Positions 16,574 through 25,553 of a stretch of DNA of 64,000 bases are shown piece by piece. Every line of letters begins with the position of its first letter. The stretch's first letter is position 1. This DNA is from Clostridia bacterium (GTDB lineage: Bacteria > Bacillota > Clostridia > UBA1381), in assembly GCA_900751885.1 (NCBI GenBank), contig CAADTH010000034.1:124001-188000 (forward strand). The letters run 5' to 3'. The position numbers were made by a program, and so were the translations under genes. The notes under the pieces were generated by a model. It worked only from the letters and a program-made list of their open reading frames with translations, made no database searches and had not been told where the DNA came from.

Positions 16574-17734
16574 TTAAGTAGCAGGGATATAAGGTAGCCT
16601 TGATTTTTCTAACGCAAAAATGAGTCTAACAAGCTTTTTTGCAGCATGAGACAGAGCGACATTGTAATGCTTGCCTTCGGAACGCTTTTTTGCGAGATAT
16701 ACAGAGATGCAAACGTATTTAGCAGCATTGTAAAGAGCAAATCTCAAATATTTAGAACCACGCTTTTCCATGTGAGCATAGCAGTTTGTAAGCTGTCCAG
16801 ACTGATATGTAGAAGGTGACATTCCTGCAAACGCAAGAATTTTATCGGGCGTTTCGAAGTTGGAAAAGTCGCCGATTTCAGCAAGGATACTTGCGGCAGT
16901 CGAATACCCGATGCCGGGAATGGTCAGCAGCGTAGTTCCTAAGCCGTCTACAATATGCTTAATCGCAGCTTCTATCTCATCAATCTCGGAGGTAAGCTCA
17001 CCAATCAGTTTGATGGTGTGCCTAAGTTCAAGTGATTTGGCAGGCATGACAGAGCCGATAGACGATCTTGCCGCATTACGAAATCGGATGGCGGTATCTC
17101 TGTTGTAATGCCCTTTAGAGGTATCATACAGTAGATTGGTCAGCCTTGTAAGATGCGCATCGGCAATATGATGTGCGGACGGGAACTCCGAAAGAAGCGC
17201 ATAGACTGACTTCATATGAAGAGAGGGAACAAGTCTCTCAAGCTCCGGGAAAAGGATATTTACAAGCCTGGATACAGAGGATTTCAGTTTTGCTCGTTCC
17301 GCAACCTTATCAAATCTGTATCTTGTAAGTAATTTTAGCTCCTGATTATGATATAATGTTCTTGTGTAGGGTTTGAGGTCTACACAAGACATTAGCATAG
17401 AAGCAATCATGCGAGCGTCTACCTTGTCTGTTTTGGTTTTACGAAGTGACAGACTTTTTCGGTAGAGATTGGTGTGCAGAGGATTTAAGACATAGGTGGC
17501 AAGACCTTTGTCAAGTAAAAATCCAAGCAGATTTTATGAATAATGTCCTGTGGCTTCAAGTCCTACTTTTGTTTTGACCAAATCCAAAGAAATGGACTGG
17601 ATTTTAACGAACAGATCATAGAAACCATCAAGAGTGTTTTGTATGGTGAAAACATCATACAAAACCTCACCGTCAGAATTGACGATAAAACAATCATGCT
17701 TGTCCTTTGCCGCATCGATACCAACAATAATCAT
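16574..17734 (-). mobile_element. IS110-family transposase gene, interrupted by a stop codon
   Basis: The start ATG at 17734 follows GGAGG. The N-terminal DEDD domain has VGIDAAKDKHDCF (Asp6), GLEATGHY (Glu) and KTDKVDARMIAS (paired Asp). The C-terminal Transposase_20 domain has LLTIPGIGYSTAASILAEIG and FAGMSPSTYQSG, with the candidate catalytic serine. Total length would be 386 codons, normal for the family. A TAA at 17534-17536 falls directly after GHYS, where family members usually have Tyr, so a single base change probably created it. Downstream ATGs would lose the DEDD residues. The copy is therefore likely inactive unless read through. IS110 ends lack inverted repeats, so the element borders are not defined. 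Confidence 0.85.
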
Positions 17735-17739
17735 AAGGA

Positions 17740-17935
17740 TACCTCCAATGAAAATAATTTGACGCTGTTTAGACCCACAGGGGCTCATTGCGCTTGTAAC
17801 CTCGCTGTAAATAAACCGTCAGGCGGTATCTAACTGATCAACAAACTGCAAAGAGACTGTGGCTGGAGCCTTTCCAAAACCGTCAAGCGGTAGGAGAAAT
17901 AAACCAATCCACAGCATCTAAACAAGTATACCATA
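17740..17935 (-). ncRNA. candidate IS110 bridge RNA region
   Basis: IS110-group elements encode a structured bridge (seek) RNA in the non-coding end ahead of the transposase. In this IS the corresponding 200 bases are rich in stems. CTGTGGATTGG (17914-17904, minus) pairs with CCAGCCACAG (17866-17857). Two near-identical hairpins of ACCGYYTGACGGT type lie at 17879-17891 and 17815-17827. The assignment rests on position and secondary structure only; the target and donor loops were not mapped. Confidence 0.45.
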
Positions 17936-17994
17936 GTTCTTGGAGAGGAACTCTAAAAACTACTACTTCTATTATACGAGGAGGAATTTAAAAG

Positions 17995-19128
17995 ATGCCT
18001 ACAAAAAAGCAACACTTTGTTCCCCGTGTGTATATGAAAGCGTGGAAAACCAAAGTAGAAACATCAAAAGAACCGGACAAAAAATTTGATGGTGTTTATG
18101 TATTTAATGGTTCTGATATTGGAGAAGGTGCTAACATAAATTCAGTTCTTTGGAAACCTCATCTTTATACAATAATTTTTTCCTATTCTTATATTTGTAA
18201 GTCGTGTTCAAAAGTAAAAAATGAATTTGTCTCTATGATTTATGATTTGCTGAGAACGAGATTTACTAAACCAGTATATGGAAAAATCGGATATAGCATA
18301 ATTAAAACTAAAAAGAGTATAGATAAACATTTTTTTGAAATTGATGATTGGGAATTATATTATGATGATGGAAATGTTGCGAAAAAAACAGCAATAAGAA
18401 ATGAAATAGAGGCATTGAATTGTTATATCATTGAAGATGCTTTTGATAACTACTTAGAAAAAAACTGGGAAAGTACATATAACAATTTTGTGAATGCGGT
18501 TCATGATGGTACTCCAGTGGCAATAGGTCATAGTGAAAGATGTATTCCTATTGAAATTGCAAATGAAGTGCTTTGCTCATTTTTTATAATGCTGTGTAGA
18601 AACCCTATGTTTGATGCAATGGGTGTATATACAAAAATAAAAGAAAATTTATTATATCCTGTTTTTTCATCAATGTGTCACGCAACTGATGAGGGCGTCC
18701 CTTCAGAAGATGAAATTATAGAAGGAAAAGGTTATGTGGATGAGTTAATGACGGGAATATGGTATTCTGAATTATATAAAATGTTCTTCAAAAAGGCTGG
18801 AGGTTTTTATCATAATGTTGTGGCTGCAGCATTAGATGGGTGCCAGATGATTTTGTTTGAGGCATATGATGACGCAGGTGCTTTTATCACTTCAGATAAT
18901 CCAGCATTTGAAAATAAAAGTATTGTTGAAATCAAAAATTCAAATGGAATGCTATTTCCGTTATCACCTAAGTACTTACTTTTTATTGCAAAAGGATCAG
19001 ATGGAATTAATATTGTAGACCATCGTTTTGCAGATACTGATACAATTCGCTATTTTAATAGAATTATTGCTCGTTACAAAAATGAGACTATTATTGCTGT
19101 ATCAAAGAAACTACGTGATGCATTATAA
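17995..19128 (+). CDS. DUF4238 family protein
   Basis: This 377-residue protein begins KQHFVPRVYMKAW, the family's QHFVPRFYL signature. It later contains AFITSDNPAFE and FPLSPKYLLFIA, also typical of DUF4238. There is no signal peptide or membrane helix. GAGGAGG lies about 9 bases before the ATG. The biochemical role of the family is not established. Members are widespread on mobile islands, and the conserved His and Asp residues suggest an enzyme, possibly a nuclease. Strongly AT-rich codon use and its place between an IS110 copy and the RM island fit horizontal transfer. Confidence 0.75.
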   Translation: MPTKKQHFVPRVYMKAWKTKVETSKEPDKKFDGVYVFNGSDIGEGANINSVLWKPHLYTIIFSYSYICKSCSKVKNEFVSMIYDLLRTRFTKPVYGKIGYSIIKTKKSIDKHFFEIDDWELYYDDGNVAKKTAIRNEIEALNCYIIEDAFDNYLEKNWESTYNNFVNAVHDGTPVAIGHSERCIPIEIANEVLCSFFIMLCRNPMFDAMGVYTKIKENLLYPVFSSMCHATDEGVPSEDEIIEGKGYVDELMTGIWYSELYKMFFKKAGGFYHNVVAAALDGCQMILFEAYDDAGAFITSDNPAFENKSIVEIKNSNGMLFPLSPKYLLFIAKGSDGINIVDHRFADTDTIRYFNRIIARYKNETIIAVSKKLRDAL

Positions 19129-19174
19129 AAGCGCAAAATTTACAAGTGCTGTTATAGAACGGAAGGAGGAATGT

Positions 19175-19267
19175 ATGATGGATAAAGAAGACCAAAACAA
19201 ACAGGATGTACCAGAGGTTGCCGAAGACAAAAGAGGAATTATGGATTGGATAAAAGCAAGCATTTAA
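19175..19267 (+). CDS. 30-residue acidic peptide, possibly a gene remnant
   Basis: The ATG pair at 19175/19178 follows a perfect GGAAGGAGG. The product is very polar (DKEDQNKQDVPEVAEDKRG) and ends in MDWIKASI. It precedes RhuM by about 60 bases. It may be a real micro-ORF coupled to RhuM or the N-terminus of a lost gene. The strong ribosome site is the only support. Confidence 0.35.
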   Translation: MMDKEDQNKQDVPEVAEDKRGIMDWIKASI

Positions 19268-19330
19268 AAATATCCGGAAAAGCTATGGATTGGCTATATG
19301 CAGTGCAAAACTACGAAACGAAAGGTAGGT

Positions 19331-20317
19331 ATGGACGTGGATGAACATGGAGAAATCATTATTTACCAGACCGAAGATGGTCTGACAAAAATAGATGTCA
19401 ATATGCAGGATGAAACGGTATGGCTCACGCAGGAACAAATGGCTGATTTGTTCCAAAAGGCAAAATCCACAATTAACGAGCATATAAAAAACATATATTC
19501 AGAAGGAGAGCTGCAACAGCAAGACACTATGAGGAAATTCGGAAATTCCGAATTTTCTACAAAGCCAACAAATTATTATAATTTAGATGTAGTTATCTCC
19601 GTTGGCTATCGTGTGAAATCCCAGCGTGGTGTACAGTTCCGTATCTGGGCAACAAACATATTGAAGGAGTATATCAAAAAGGGCTTTGCAATGGATGATG
19701 AACGCCTGAAAGAGCTGGGCGGCGGTGGATATTTTAAAGAACTGCTGGAAAGAATCCGCGACATCAGAGCATCTGAAAAAGTATTCTATCGTCAGGTGTT
19801 GGAAATCTATGCAACCAGTGTTGACTACAATCCCACAGCAGAGGTTTCTATTCAGTTTTTCAAGAGAGTGCAGAACAAAATTCATTATGCAGTTTCCGGC
19901 GAAACGGCAGCTGAGGTCATCTACCATCGTGCAGATGCAGAAAAAGATTTTATGGGTCTGATGACTTTTTCAGGAGACCAGCCAACGCTCCGTGAAGCGA
20001 AGATTGCAAAGAACTATCTGGATGAAAAAGAGCTACGAGCTATGGGACAGCTTGTATCTGGATATCTTGATTTTGCAGAGAGGCAGGCGGAACGGGAAAT
20101 TCCAATGACGATGGAAGACTGGGCCAAGCATCTGGATGGGATTTTGACATCAACAGGAGAAAATCTTCTGACAGGTAACGGGAGCATCAGCCACCTGCAG
20201 GCGATGGAAAAGGCTCAGACGGAGTACAAGAAATATAAAGCAAAAACGCTCAGTAGCGTGGAGCGGGATTACTTGGATATCATAAGGCAACTGGAACAAA
20301 AGGGCAAAAAGCAATAA
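19331..20317 (+). CDS. RhuM family protein
   Basis: The protein has the RhuM pattern throughout. It reads EIIIYQTEDGLTKIDV, then VWLTQEQMADLFQ and STINEHIKNIYSEGEL (a helix-turn-helix-like segment). Next come YYNLDVVISVGYRVKSQRGVQF, the ATNILKEYIKKGFAMDDERL region, and a C-terminal YHRADAEKDFMGL. RhuM was first noted on a Salmonella pathogenicity island, and homologues are frequent beside restriction-modification genes. The molecular role is unclear; DNA binding is plausible. ATG 19331 has AAAGGTAGG just before it. An in-frame ATG at 19298 would add 11 residues and has a poorer site. Confidence 0.85.
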   Translation: MDVDEHGEIIIYQTEDGLTKIDVNMQDETVWLTQEQMADLFQKAKSTINEHIKNIYSEGELQQQDTMRKFGNSEFSTKPTNYYNLDVVISVGYRVKSQRGVQFRIWATNILKEYIKKGFAMDDERLKELGGGGYFKELLERIRDIRASEKVFYRQVLEIYATSVDYNPTAEVSIQFFKRVQNKIHYAVSGETAAEVIYHRADAEKDFMGLMTFSGDQPTLREAKIAKNYLDEKELRAMGQLVSGYLDFAERQAEREIPMTMEDWAKHLDGILTSTGENLLTGNGSISHLQAMEKAQTEYKKYKAKTLSSVERDYLDIIRQLEQKGKKQ

Positions 20318-20329
20318 AAGGAGAACTTT

Positions 20330-20548
20330 ATGTTTGTAGAAAAATGGAAAAAAGAAAATAGGAATTTCAGAAAACAGGATGCAAGAGAAACAAGCTATTC
20401 TACAACTGAAATTTATGGAGAAAAGCTATTTCAAATTCAGATATATGGTGCTGAAGGTAGTACGGCCAGTGCAAAGCAAACTATTCAATTTGACAAGAAA
20501 CGTGCAGCAGAATTGATTGAAATTTTGAAGAAAGAGTTTGATTTATAA
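20330..20548 (+). CDS. small hypothetical protein after RhuM
   Basis: This 72-residue protein has AAAGGAG about 7 bases before its ATG and lies 12 bases after RhuM, so the two probably form an operon. It reads as three beta-strands (KLFQIQIYGAEGS, KQTIQFDKKRA) and a C-terminal helix (AELIEILKKEF). It lacks catalytic motifs and membrane segments. I do not recognise a named family. Similar short strand-rich proteins are often seen beside defence genes, which is an impression, not proof. Confidence 0.55.
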   Translation: MFVEKWKKENRNFRKQDARETSYSTTEIYGEKLFQIQIYGAEGSTASAKQTIQFDKKRAAELIEILKKEFDL

Positions 20549-21230
20549 GTTGAGACGTCAAATTTTCAGGTTGAGACGGTGGCGGAAAAAGCCCATATTT
20601 CCAGCTGCATATATAAGTACGAATGTGCTATTGGAACTGTTCCCGCAAACGCAAAATTGCCTTGATATGTTTCCGCAAACAGGCAGCGACTACCCAACTA
20701 TCCTGACATCAAAATCGAGGTATCATGCCATGTGGAGACGATAGTTTTGCTGGCAAGAAAGTAAATTATACAGTGACGAAAATGCTGATAAACTGGGCGT
20801 TTAGACGGGTTTAATGAATTTTATAATTAGAACGATAATTCCCCGTATCGCTAACAACAATAGCCAAATACACTCAAATTGAGTAGTTATAAGGGTGTTG
20901 ACCAATTATTCGCGATACCCCTTGGTGAGTGTATAGTGTTGATGAAATTGCTGGAGTGTAGAGGAATGTTGACAGCAATTTGAGGGTTTTGACAGATTAG
21001 AAATGCTCGATGCTTTAAAAAATGTATAATGGAAAAGATGTGCTAATCAAACATTTAAGTTGATGAGGGCATCTTTTTTGTTGTCTGAAATTTTTACAAG
21101 AGTAATTACTATTCTTTGAGAATACTCTTGTGCTCACTGTGTTAATCTTTCTTGCAAAATAAAATAGCTATTTTTTAATTTCTTTTTAAAATATTATATA
21201 GATTTTTATTTATAAAATAATCTAATATGT
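20549..21230. other. gene-free stretch before the hsd operon
   Basis: No intact gene is supported here. Codons around 20575-20700 read pieces such as VAEKAHISS and, in a second frame, YISTNVLL. These hint at a decayed HsdS-like N-terminus but are too short to call. The palindrome ACTCAAATTGAGT lies at about 20874-20886. A weak hairpin with a T-tract at 21035-21079 may end transcription before the hsd promoter. Confidence 0.35.
21035..21079 (+). terminator. possible intrinsic terminator upstream of the hsd operon
   Basis: AAGATG (21035-21040) pairs with CATCTT (21070-21075), and a run of T follows. The long loop and imperfect upper stem make this a moderate call. Confidence 0.4.
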
Positions 21231-21231
21231 A

Positions 21232-21260
21232 TTGTAAAATAAACTTTTATATGATATAAT
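21232..21260 (+). promoter_or_regulatory. sigma-A promoter of the hsd operon
   Basis: TTGTAA (21232-21237) and TATAAT (21255-21260) have a 17-base spacer. They lie about 55 bases before the XRE gene that heads the operon. Confidence 0.65.
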
Positions 21261-21314
21261 ATATGGGAATAATATCGTCATTTACTTACCTTTGAGACGA
21301 AAAGGAGGACTCTC

Positions 21315-21530
21315 ATGATATTAAACAATGTTGAAAAAGACATTAAAATGAAATGTTTAGAAAATGATTTGACTCAAGTCGAATTAGCGAAAAAAATCGG
21401 AACCACTGGGCAGTATGTGAACAAAATCGTGAAAAAAAACCATGATGTTTTAAATAAAACCTTCGTGCAAATGATGGAAGGTTTGGGATACGACATAGAA
21501 ATCAACTATGTAAAAAGAGAGGGCAAATGA
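21315..21530 (+). CDS. XRE-type regulator heading the type I RM operon
   Basis: This 71-residue protein has a helix-turn-helix: DLTQVELAKKIGTTGQYVNKIVKK. The tail EGLGYDIEINYVKR resembles small single-domain regulators. AAAGGAGG lies 8 bases before the ATG. The stop is one base from the hsdM start, so the genes are co-translated. By analogy with controller proteins of RM systems, it may delay or balance expression. A target repeat was not identified in its promoter. Confidence 0.85.
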   Translation: MILNNVEKDIKMKCLENDLTQVELAKKIGTTGQYVNKIVKKNHDVLNKTFVQMMEGLGYDIEINYVKREGK

Positions 21531-21531
21531 T

Positions 21532-24303
21532 ATGAACAAACAACAACTAGCGTCAACAATATGGGAATCCGCAAACCAAATGAGGTCTAAAATCGAGGCA
21601 AACGAGTACAAGGATTTTATTCTTGGTTTTATTTTCTATAAATACTTGTCAGAAAAAGAAGTGGAATTATTTAAGAAAGAAAACCTAACCGATGAAGACA
21701 TGCAAAAGGTAAATGAAAAGGACGAGAAATATGCCACTCATGTAAAAGAAAAACTGGGCTACTTTATCTCTTATGACAATCTTTTTTCAACGTGGCTTGC
21801 AAAAGGCAATGACTTTGATATATCAAATGTGCGTGATGCCTTGGCAGCTTTCGAATTAAACATTGATAGTGTATATAAAAATCTGTTTGAAAATATTTTC
21901 AAAACGCTACAGACAGGTCTTTCTAAACTTGGAGAAACAGCGCAGGCACAAACTAAAGCTGTAAGAGGCCTACTCAAATTGATACGAAAAATTCCCATGG
22001 ACGGAAAACAAGATTACGATGTCCTTGGTTTTATATATGAAGATTTAATTAGTAAATTTGCCTCTAACGCTGGCAAAAAGGCCGGAGAATTTTATACACC
22101 TCACGAGGTGTCTGTTTTAATGTCTGAAATTGTTGCAGAACACTTGAAGGACAGAGAGCAAATCAAAATATATGACCCTACCTCGGGGTCGGGATCGCTC
22201 CTAATCAATATTGGTAGTTCAGTTGCAAAATTCATAGAGGGTGAAAACAAAATAGATTATTACGCACAAGAACTCAAGGAGAACACTTATAACCTCACAC
22301 GAATGAACTTGGTTATGCGTGGTATTAATCCCGCCAATATCAATGTTCGAAACGGTGATACACTGGAAGAAGATTGGCCATTCTTCGAGGATGCTGACAA
22401 AGACAAAACTTATCACCTAATTCGTGTGGACGCTGTGGTTTCAAACCCACCTTACTCTCAAAAATGGGACTCATCTGAAAAAGAACACGACCCCCGATAT
22501 AAAAATTACGGTGTTGCCCCAAAAGGCAAGGCAGATTATGCATTCTTACTGCACGAACTATACCATCTTGAGGACGATGGAATTATGACCATTGTTCTTC
22601 CGCATGGTGTACTTTTCAGAGGTGGCGATGAGGGTAAAATTAGAACAAGTTTAATTGAAAAGAATAATATAGATGCGATCATTGGCTTGCCTTCCAATAT
22701 TTTCTTTGGAACGGGTATCCCTACTATTATCATGATTTTAAAACGTAATCGACCAACCTCTGATGTGCTCATTATTGATGCTTCTAGGGGATTTGAAAAA
22801 GCTGGTAAGAAAAACAAACTAAGAGCCTGCGATATTAAGAAAATTGTGGACACGCTTAAAAACAGAGCCACCATAGACAAATATTCAGCACTTGTTTCAA
22901 AGAAAACTATAAGCGACAATGATTACAACTTAAACATCCCTCGTTATGTTAAATCTTTAGAGCCAGCAGAAAGTTGGGATATCCATGCAACTATGTTTGG
23001 TGGAATTCCTGTAAAAGAAGTGAATCAACTAGCTGCGTATTGGGATGCTTTCCCTGAGTTAAGAGAAGATATATTTACTAGCATTTCTGATGAATATTTG
23101 GAAATTGCCTCTGAGGATATCAAAGCCGCTATCAATTCTCATATATCACTGGAGAGATATAAACAGATTTTCACAAGAGAATTTGATGGATTCTACGAAT
23201 CCCTGAAAACTGAATTGATCGATGGAGTTTTAGATGTAGTTGCTGACCAGCAGAAAGAAATTGTAAGTAACGATATTTTTTCTAGAATAGAAAATGTGAA
23301 ACTTGCCGACAAATATAAAGCATTCCAAATTTTATCAGACAACTGGGATGTTATTTCTAACGATTTAGAAATGCTGCAATCTGAAGGATTTGAAGTAATC
23401 ACTCAAGTTGATCCTAATATGGTTATGAAAAAGAAAGAAGCCAATGACGATGAGGTTCCGGAGGTTCAGGAAGGTTGGCGTGGGCATATCTTACCATTCG
23501 ATTTGGTACAACAAGAGATGCTTACGGCAGATTTGGAAGAAATACGGGCGATAGAAAAAAGACTATCTGAAATCACTGCATCATATGTAGAAATTATGGA
23601 AGAGTTTAACATAGAAGAAAAAGAAAGTGGCGTTTTAAACGACACGAAAGATGCTTTTGTGGCAAAAGAGGTAAGGAATTTCATATCAGAGGCAATAAAT
23701 GATTGCAAAAACCCTGAAATTAAAGCCTTACGAGAATATCTTAAGTTAACTAAGAAAAATGAAAAAATGGCATATATCATAAGTCATAAAAAAGTAGATT
23801 GGAATGCAATGGAGAAAGGTGCAGATGGAACTTATAAGAAAACAACGGTTAATATTAGAATTAGCGAATTGCAACGAATGTATGCTTTGCCTGAAGGTTC
23901 TTTCGAACAAAAGATAATGACAGTTTTGTCACTTATAGAAGAAGAAAGCCAAGCAAAAAGAGAATTAAATCAAAAGTCAGATGCACTTCACATTAAAACA
24001 AAGGATACCATTGAGAATTTGAGTGAGGAGGAAGCATTATACCTATTGGAGCAAAAGTGGATAAAACCGTTGGTGGATTCACTGTTTGCTATACCGAATG
24101 AAATTATTAGTGAGTTAATTAGTAAGGTGTGTCATTTGCACGAGAAATATTGTACTACTTTTTCAGATATTGAAGCCCAGATAGAAACAACAAGCACCAC
24201 TTTAGGTAGCATGATTGATGAATTGGTAGGTAGCGATTACGATATCAAAGGTTTAGCGGAACTGAAGAAGATTTTGGGGGGCGAAGATGAAAAAGACAAG
24301 TAA
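21532..24303 (+). CDS. hsdM: type I restriction-modification DNA methyltransferase, long form
   Basis: HsdM methylates adenine in the recognition sequence using S-adenosylmethionine. The helical N-terminal domain (NEYKDFILGFIFYKYLSEKE, about 25-45) is followed by FYTPHEVSVLM (about 188), SAM motif I YDPTSGSGSLL (about 212) and catalytic motif IV NPPYS (about 304). At 923 residues it is much longer than the usual 500-550. The extra 400 C-terminal residues are helical and charged (about 500-923), with coiled-coil character. Gene order is XRE, hsdM, hsdS, hsdR, and the end overlaps hsdS by 17 bases. The reading frame is intact. The system is likely functional. Confidence 0.95.
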   Translation: MNKQQLASTIWESANQMRSKIEANEYKDFILGFIFYKYLSEKEVELFKKENLTDEDMQKVNEKDEKYATHVKEKLGYFISYDNLFSTWLAKGNDFDISNVRDALAAFELNIDSVYKNLFENIFKTLQTGLSKLGETAQAQTKAVRGLLKLIRKIPMDGKQDYDVLGFIYEDLISKFASNAGKKAGEFYTPHEVSVLMSEIVAEHLKDREQIKIYDPTSGSGSLLINIGSSVAKFIEGENKIDYYAQELKENTYNLTRMNLVMRGINPANINVRNGDTLEEDWPFFEDADKDKTYHLIRVDAVVSNPPYSQKWDSSEKEHDPRYKNYGVAPKGKADYAFLLHELYHLEDDGIMTIVLPHGVLFRGGDEGKIRTSLIEKNNIDAIIGLPSNIFFGTGIPTIIMILKRNRPTSDVLIIDASRGFEKAGKKNKLRACDIKKIVDTLKNRATIDKYSALVSKKTISDNDYNLNIPRYVKSLEPAESWDIHATMFGGIPVKEVNQLAAYWDAFPELREDIFTSISDEYLEIASEDIKAAINSHISLERYKQIFTREFDGFYESLKTELIDGVLDVVADQQKEIVSNDIFSRIENVKLADKYKAFQILSDNWDVISNDLEMLQSEGFEVITQVDPNMVMKKKEANDDEVPEVQEGWRGHILPFDLVQQEMLTADLEEIRAIEKRLSEITASYVEIMEEFNIEEKESGVLNDTKDAFVAKEVRNFISEAINDCKNPEIKALREYLKLTKKNEKMAYIISHKKVDWNAMEKGADGTYKKTTVNIRISELQRMYALPEGSFEQKIMTVLSLIEEESQAKRELNQKSDALHIKTKDTIENLSEEEALYLLEQKWIKPLVDSLFAIPNEIISELISKVCHLHEKYCTTFSDIEAQIETTSTTLGSMIDELVGSDYDIKGLAELKKILGGEDEKDK

Positions 24304-25540
24304 AAAACCCGAAATACGATTTACTGGCTTTGAAGATGAATGGGCAAAAAAGAAATTCGATGATGTGTTTGATTTTCTTTCTAACAACACCCTTTCAAGA
24401 GACACCCTAAATTCAGAAAGTGGCGTTGCAAAAAATATTCATTATGGTGATGTGCTTACGAAGTTTGGAGAATACGTTGACGTTAGTAGTGAGGAACTGC
24501 CCTTTATCGGTGACCCAGATATTGCAACAAAGTTCATCAGGTCTCATTTAAAAGATGGTGATATTGTAATTGCAGATACCGCCGAAGACGAAACCGTTGG
24601 AAAATGCACCGAGGTGATTGGTGTTGAAGGAATGCCAGTTATTGCCGGACTCCATACTATGCCTTGCCGTCCGAAAGAAAAATATGCACCAAAATACATG
24701 GGGTACTACCTTAACTCAAATGCATACCACGACAACCTTTTTCCGCTTATGCAGGGCGTTAAAGTAACATCTATCTCTAGGACCGGTGTAAAAGAAACCG
24801 AGGTAATTCTTTCGACAGAATTTGACGAGCAAGAAAAAATTGGGAAACACCTATCCTCTTTGGATGATATGATTGATTTAGAAACGGCGAAGCACGAAAA
24901 ACTGGTAATCATAAAAAAAGCAATGCTCGAAAAGATGTTTCCAAAAAATGGACGCAATGTTCCTGAAATTCGATTCGCCGGATTTACGGAAGCTTGGGAA
25001 CAGCGTAAGGCGAAAGACTTGTTTGTTTCAACGGCAGATAAAGGACATCCTGAACTGCCTGTTTTGTCTGCAACGCAAGACCGTGGAATGGTTAGGCGAG
25101 ATGAAAATAGTATCAACATTTACCACGATAAGAAGAATGAGGACAGTTATAAACGTGTGCTTCCCGGTCAATTTGTGATACATCTACGTTCATTTCAGGG
25201 AGGCTTTGCACACTCTATACTAGAGGGCATAACATCGCCCGCATACACGATTTTTGGCTTTTCTGAACCTGATGAACACGATGATAATTTTTGGAAATAC
25301 ATCTTCAATTCTAAAGAGTTTATAAGGCGATTGGAAACAGTCACCTACGGAATTAGAGATGGACGAAGCATAAGTTATGATGAGTTTCTGACAATGTCTT
25401 TCACTTATCCGTCTAAGGCTGAGCAAAGTAAAATCGCCAGCTATTTTGATAACTTCGACCACCTTATCACCCTTCATCAGCGTAAACTTGAAAAACTAAA
25501 AAACATCAAATCCGCTTGCATGGAAAAAATGTTTGTATAG
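24287..25540 (+). CDS. hsdS: type I restriction-modification specificity subunit
   Basis: HsdS recognises the bipartite DNA target and joins two HsdM and two HsdR subunits. Two target-recognition domains are visible. Each opens with a conserved start (PEIRFTGFEDEWAKKK at about 5-20 and PEIRFAGFTEAWEQRK at about 226-241). Each ends in a conserved helix (EKIGKHLSSLDDMIDLETAKHEKL and SKIASYFDNFDHLI...HQRKLEKLKNIK). Length 417 is normal. Its start overlaps hsdM, and its stop lies just before the hsdR ribosome site. The internal repeat units could allow recombination with other hsdS genes, but no second intact copy is seen here. Confidence 0.95.
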   Translation: MKKTSKKPEIRFTGFEDEWAKKKFDDVFDFLSNNTLSRDTLNSESGVAKNIHYGDVLTKFGEYVDVSSEELPFIGDPDIATKFIRSHLKDGDIVIADTAEDETVGKCTEVIGVEGMPVIAGLHTMPCRPKEKYAPKYMGYYLNSNAYHDNLFPLMQGVKVTSISRTGVKETEVILSTEFDEQEKIGKHLSSLDDMIDLETAKHEKLVIIKKAMLEKMFPKNGRNVPEIRFAGFTEAWEQRKAKDLFVSTADKGHPELPVLSATQDRGMVRRDENSINIYHDKKNEDSYKRVLPGQFVIHLRSFQGGFAHSILEGITSPAYTIFGFSEPDEHDDNFWKYIFNSKEFIRRLETVTYGIRDGRSISYDEFLTMSFTYPSKAEQSKIASYFDNFDHLITLHQRKLEKLKNIKSACMEKMFV

Positions 25541-25553
25541 GAGGTGTATTACA

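Noticed and set aside
20538..20744. 68-residue frame after the small RhuM-linked gene
   Set aside because: No ribosome site and basic random composition. A hint of HsdS-like wording (YISTNVLL) in one frame is too short to call a pseudogene.
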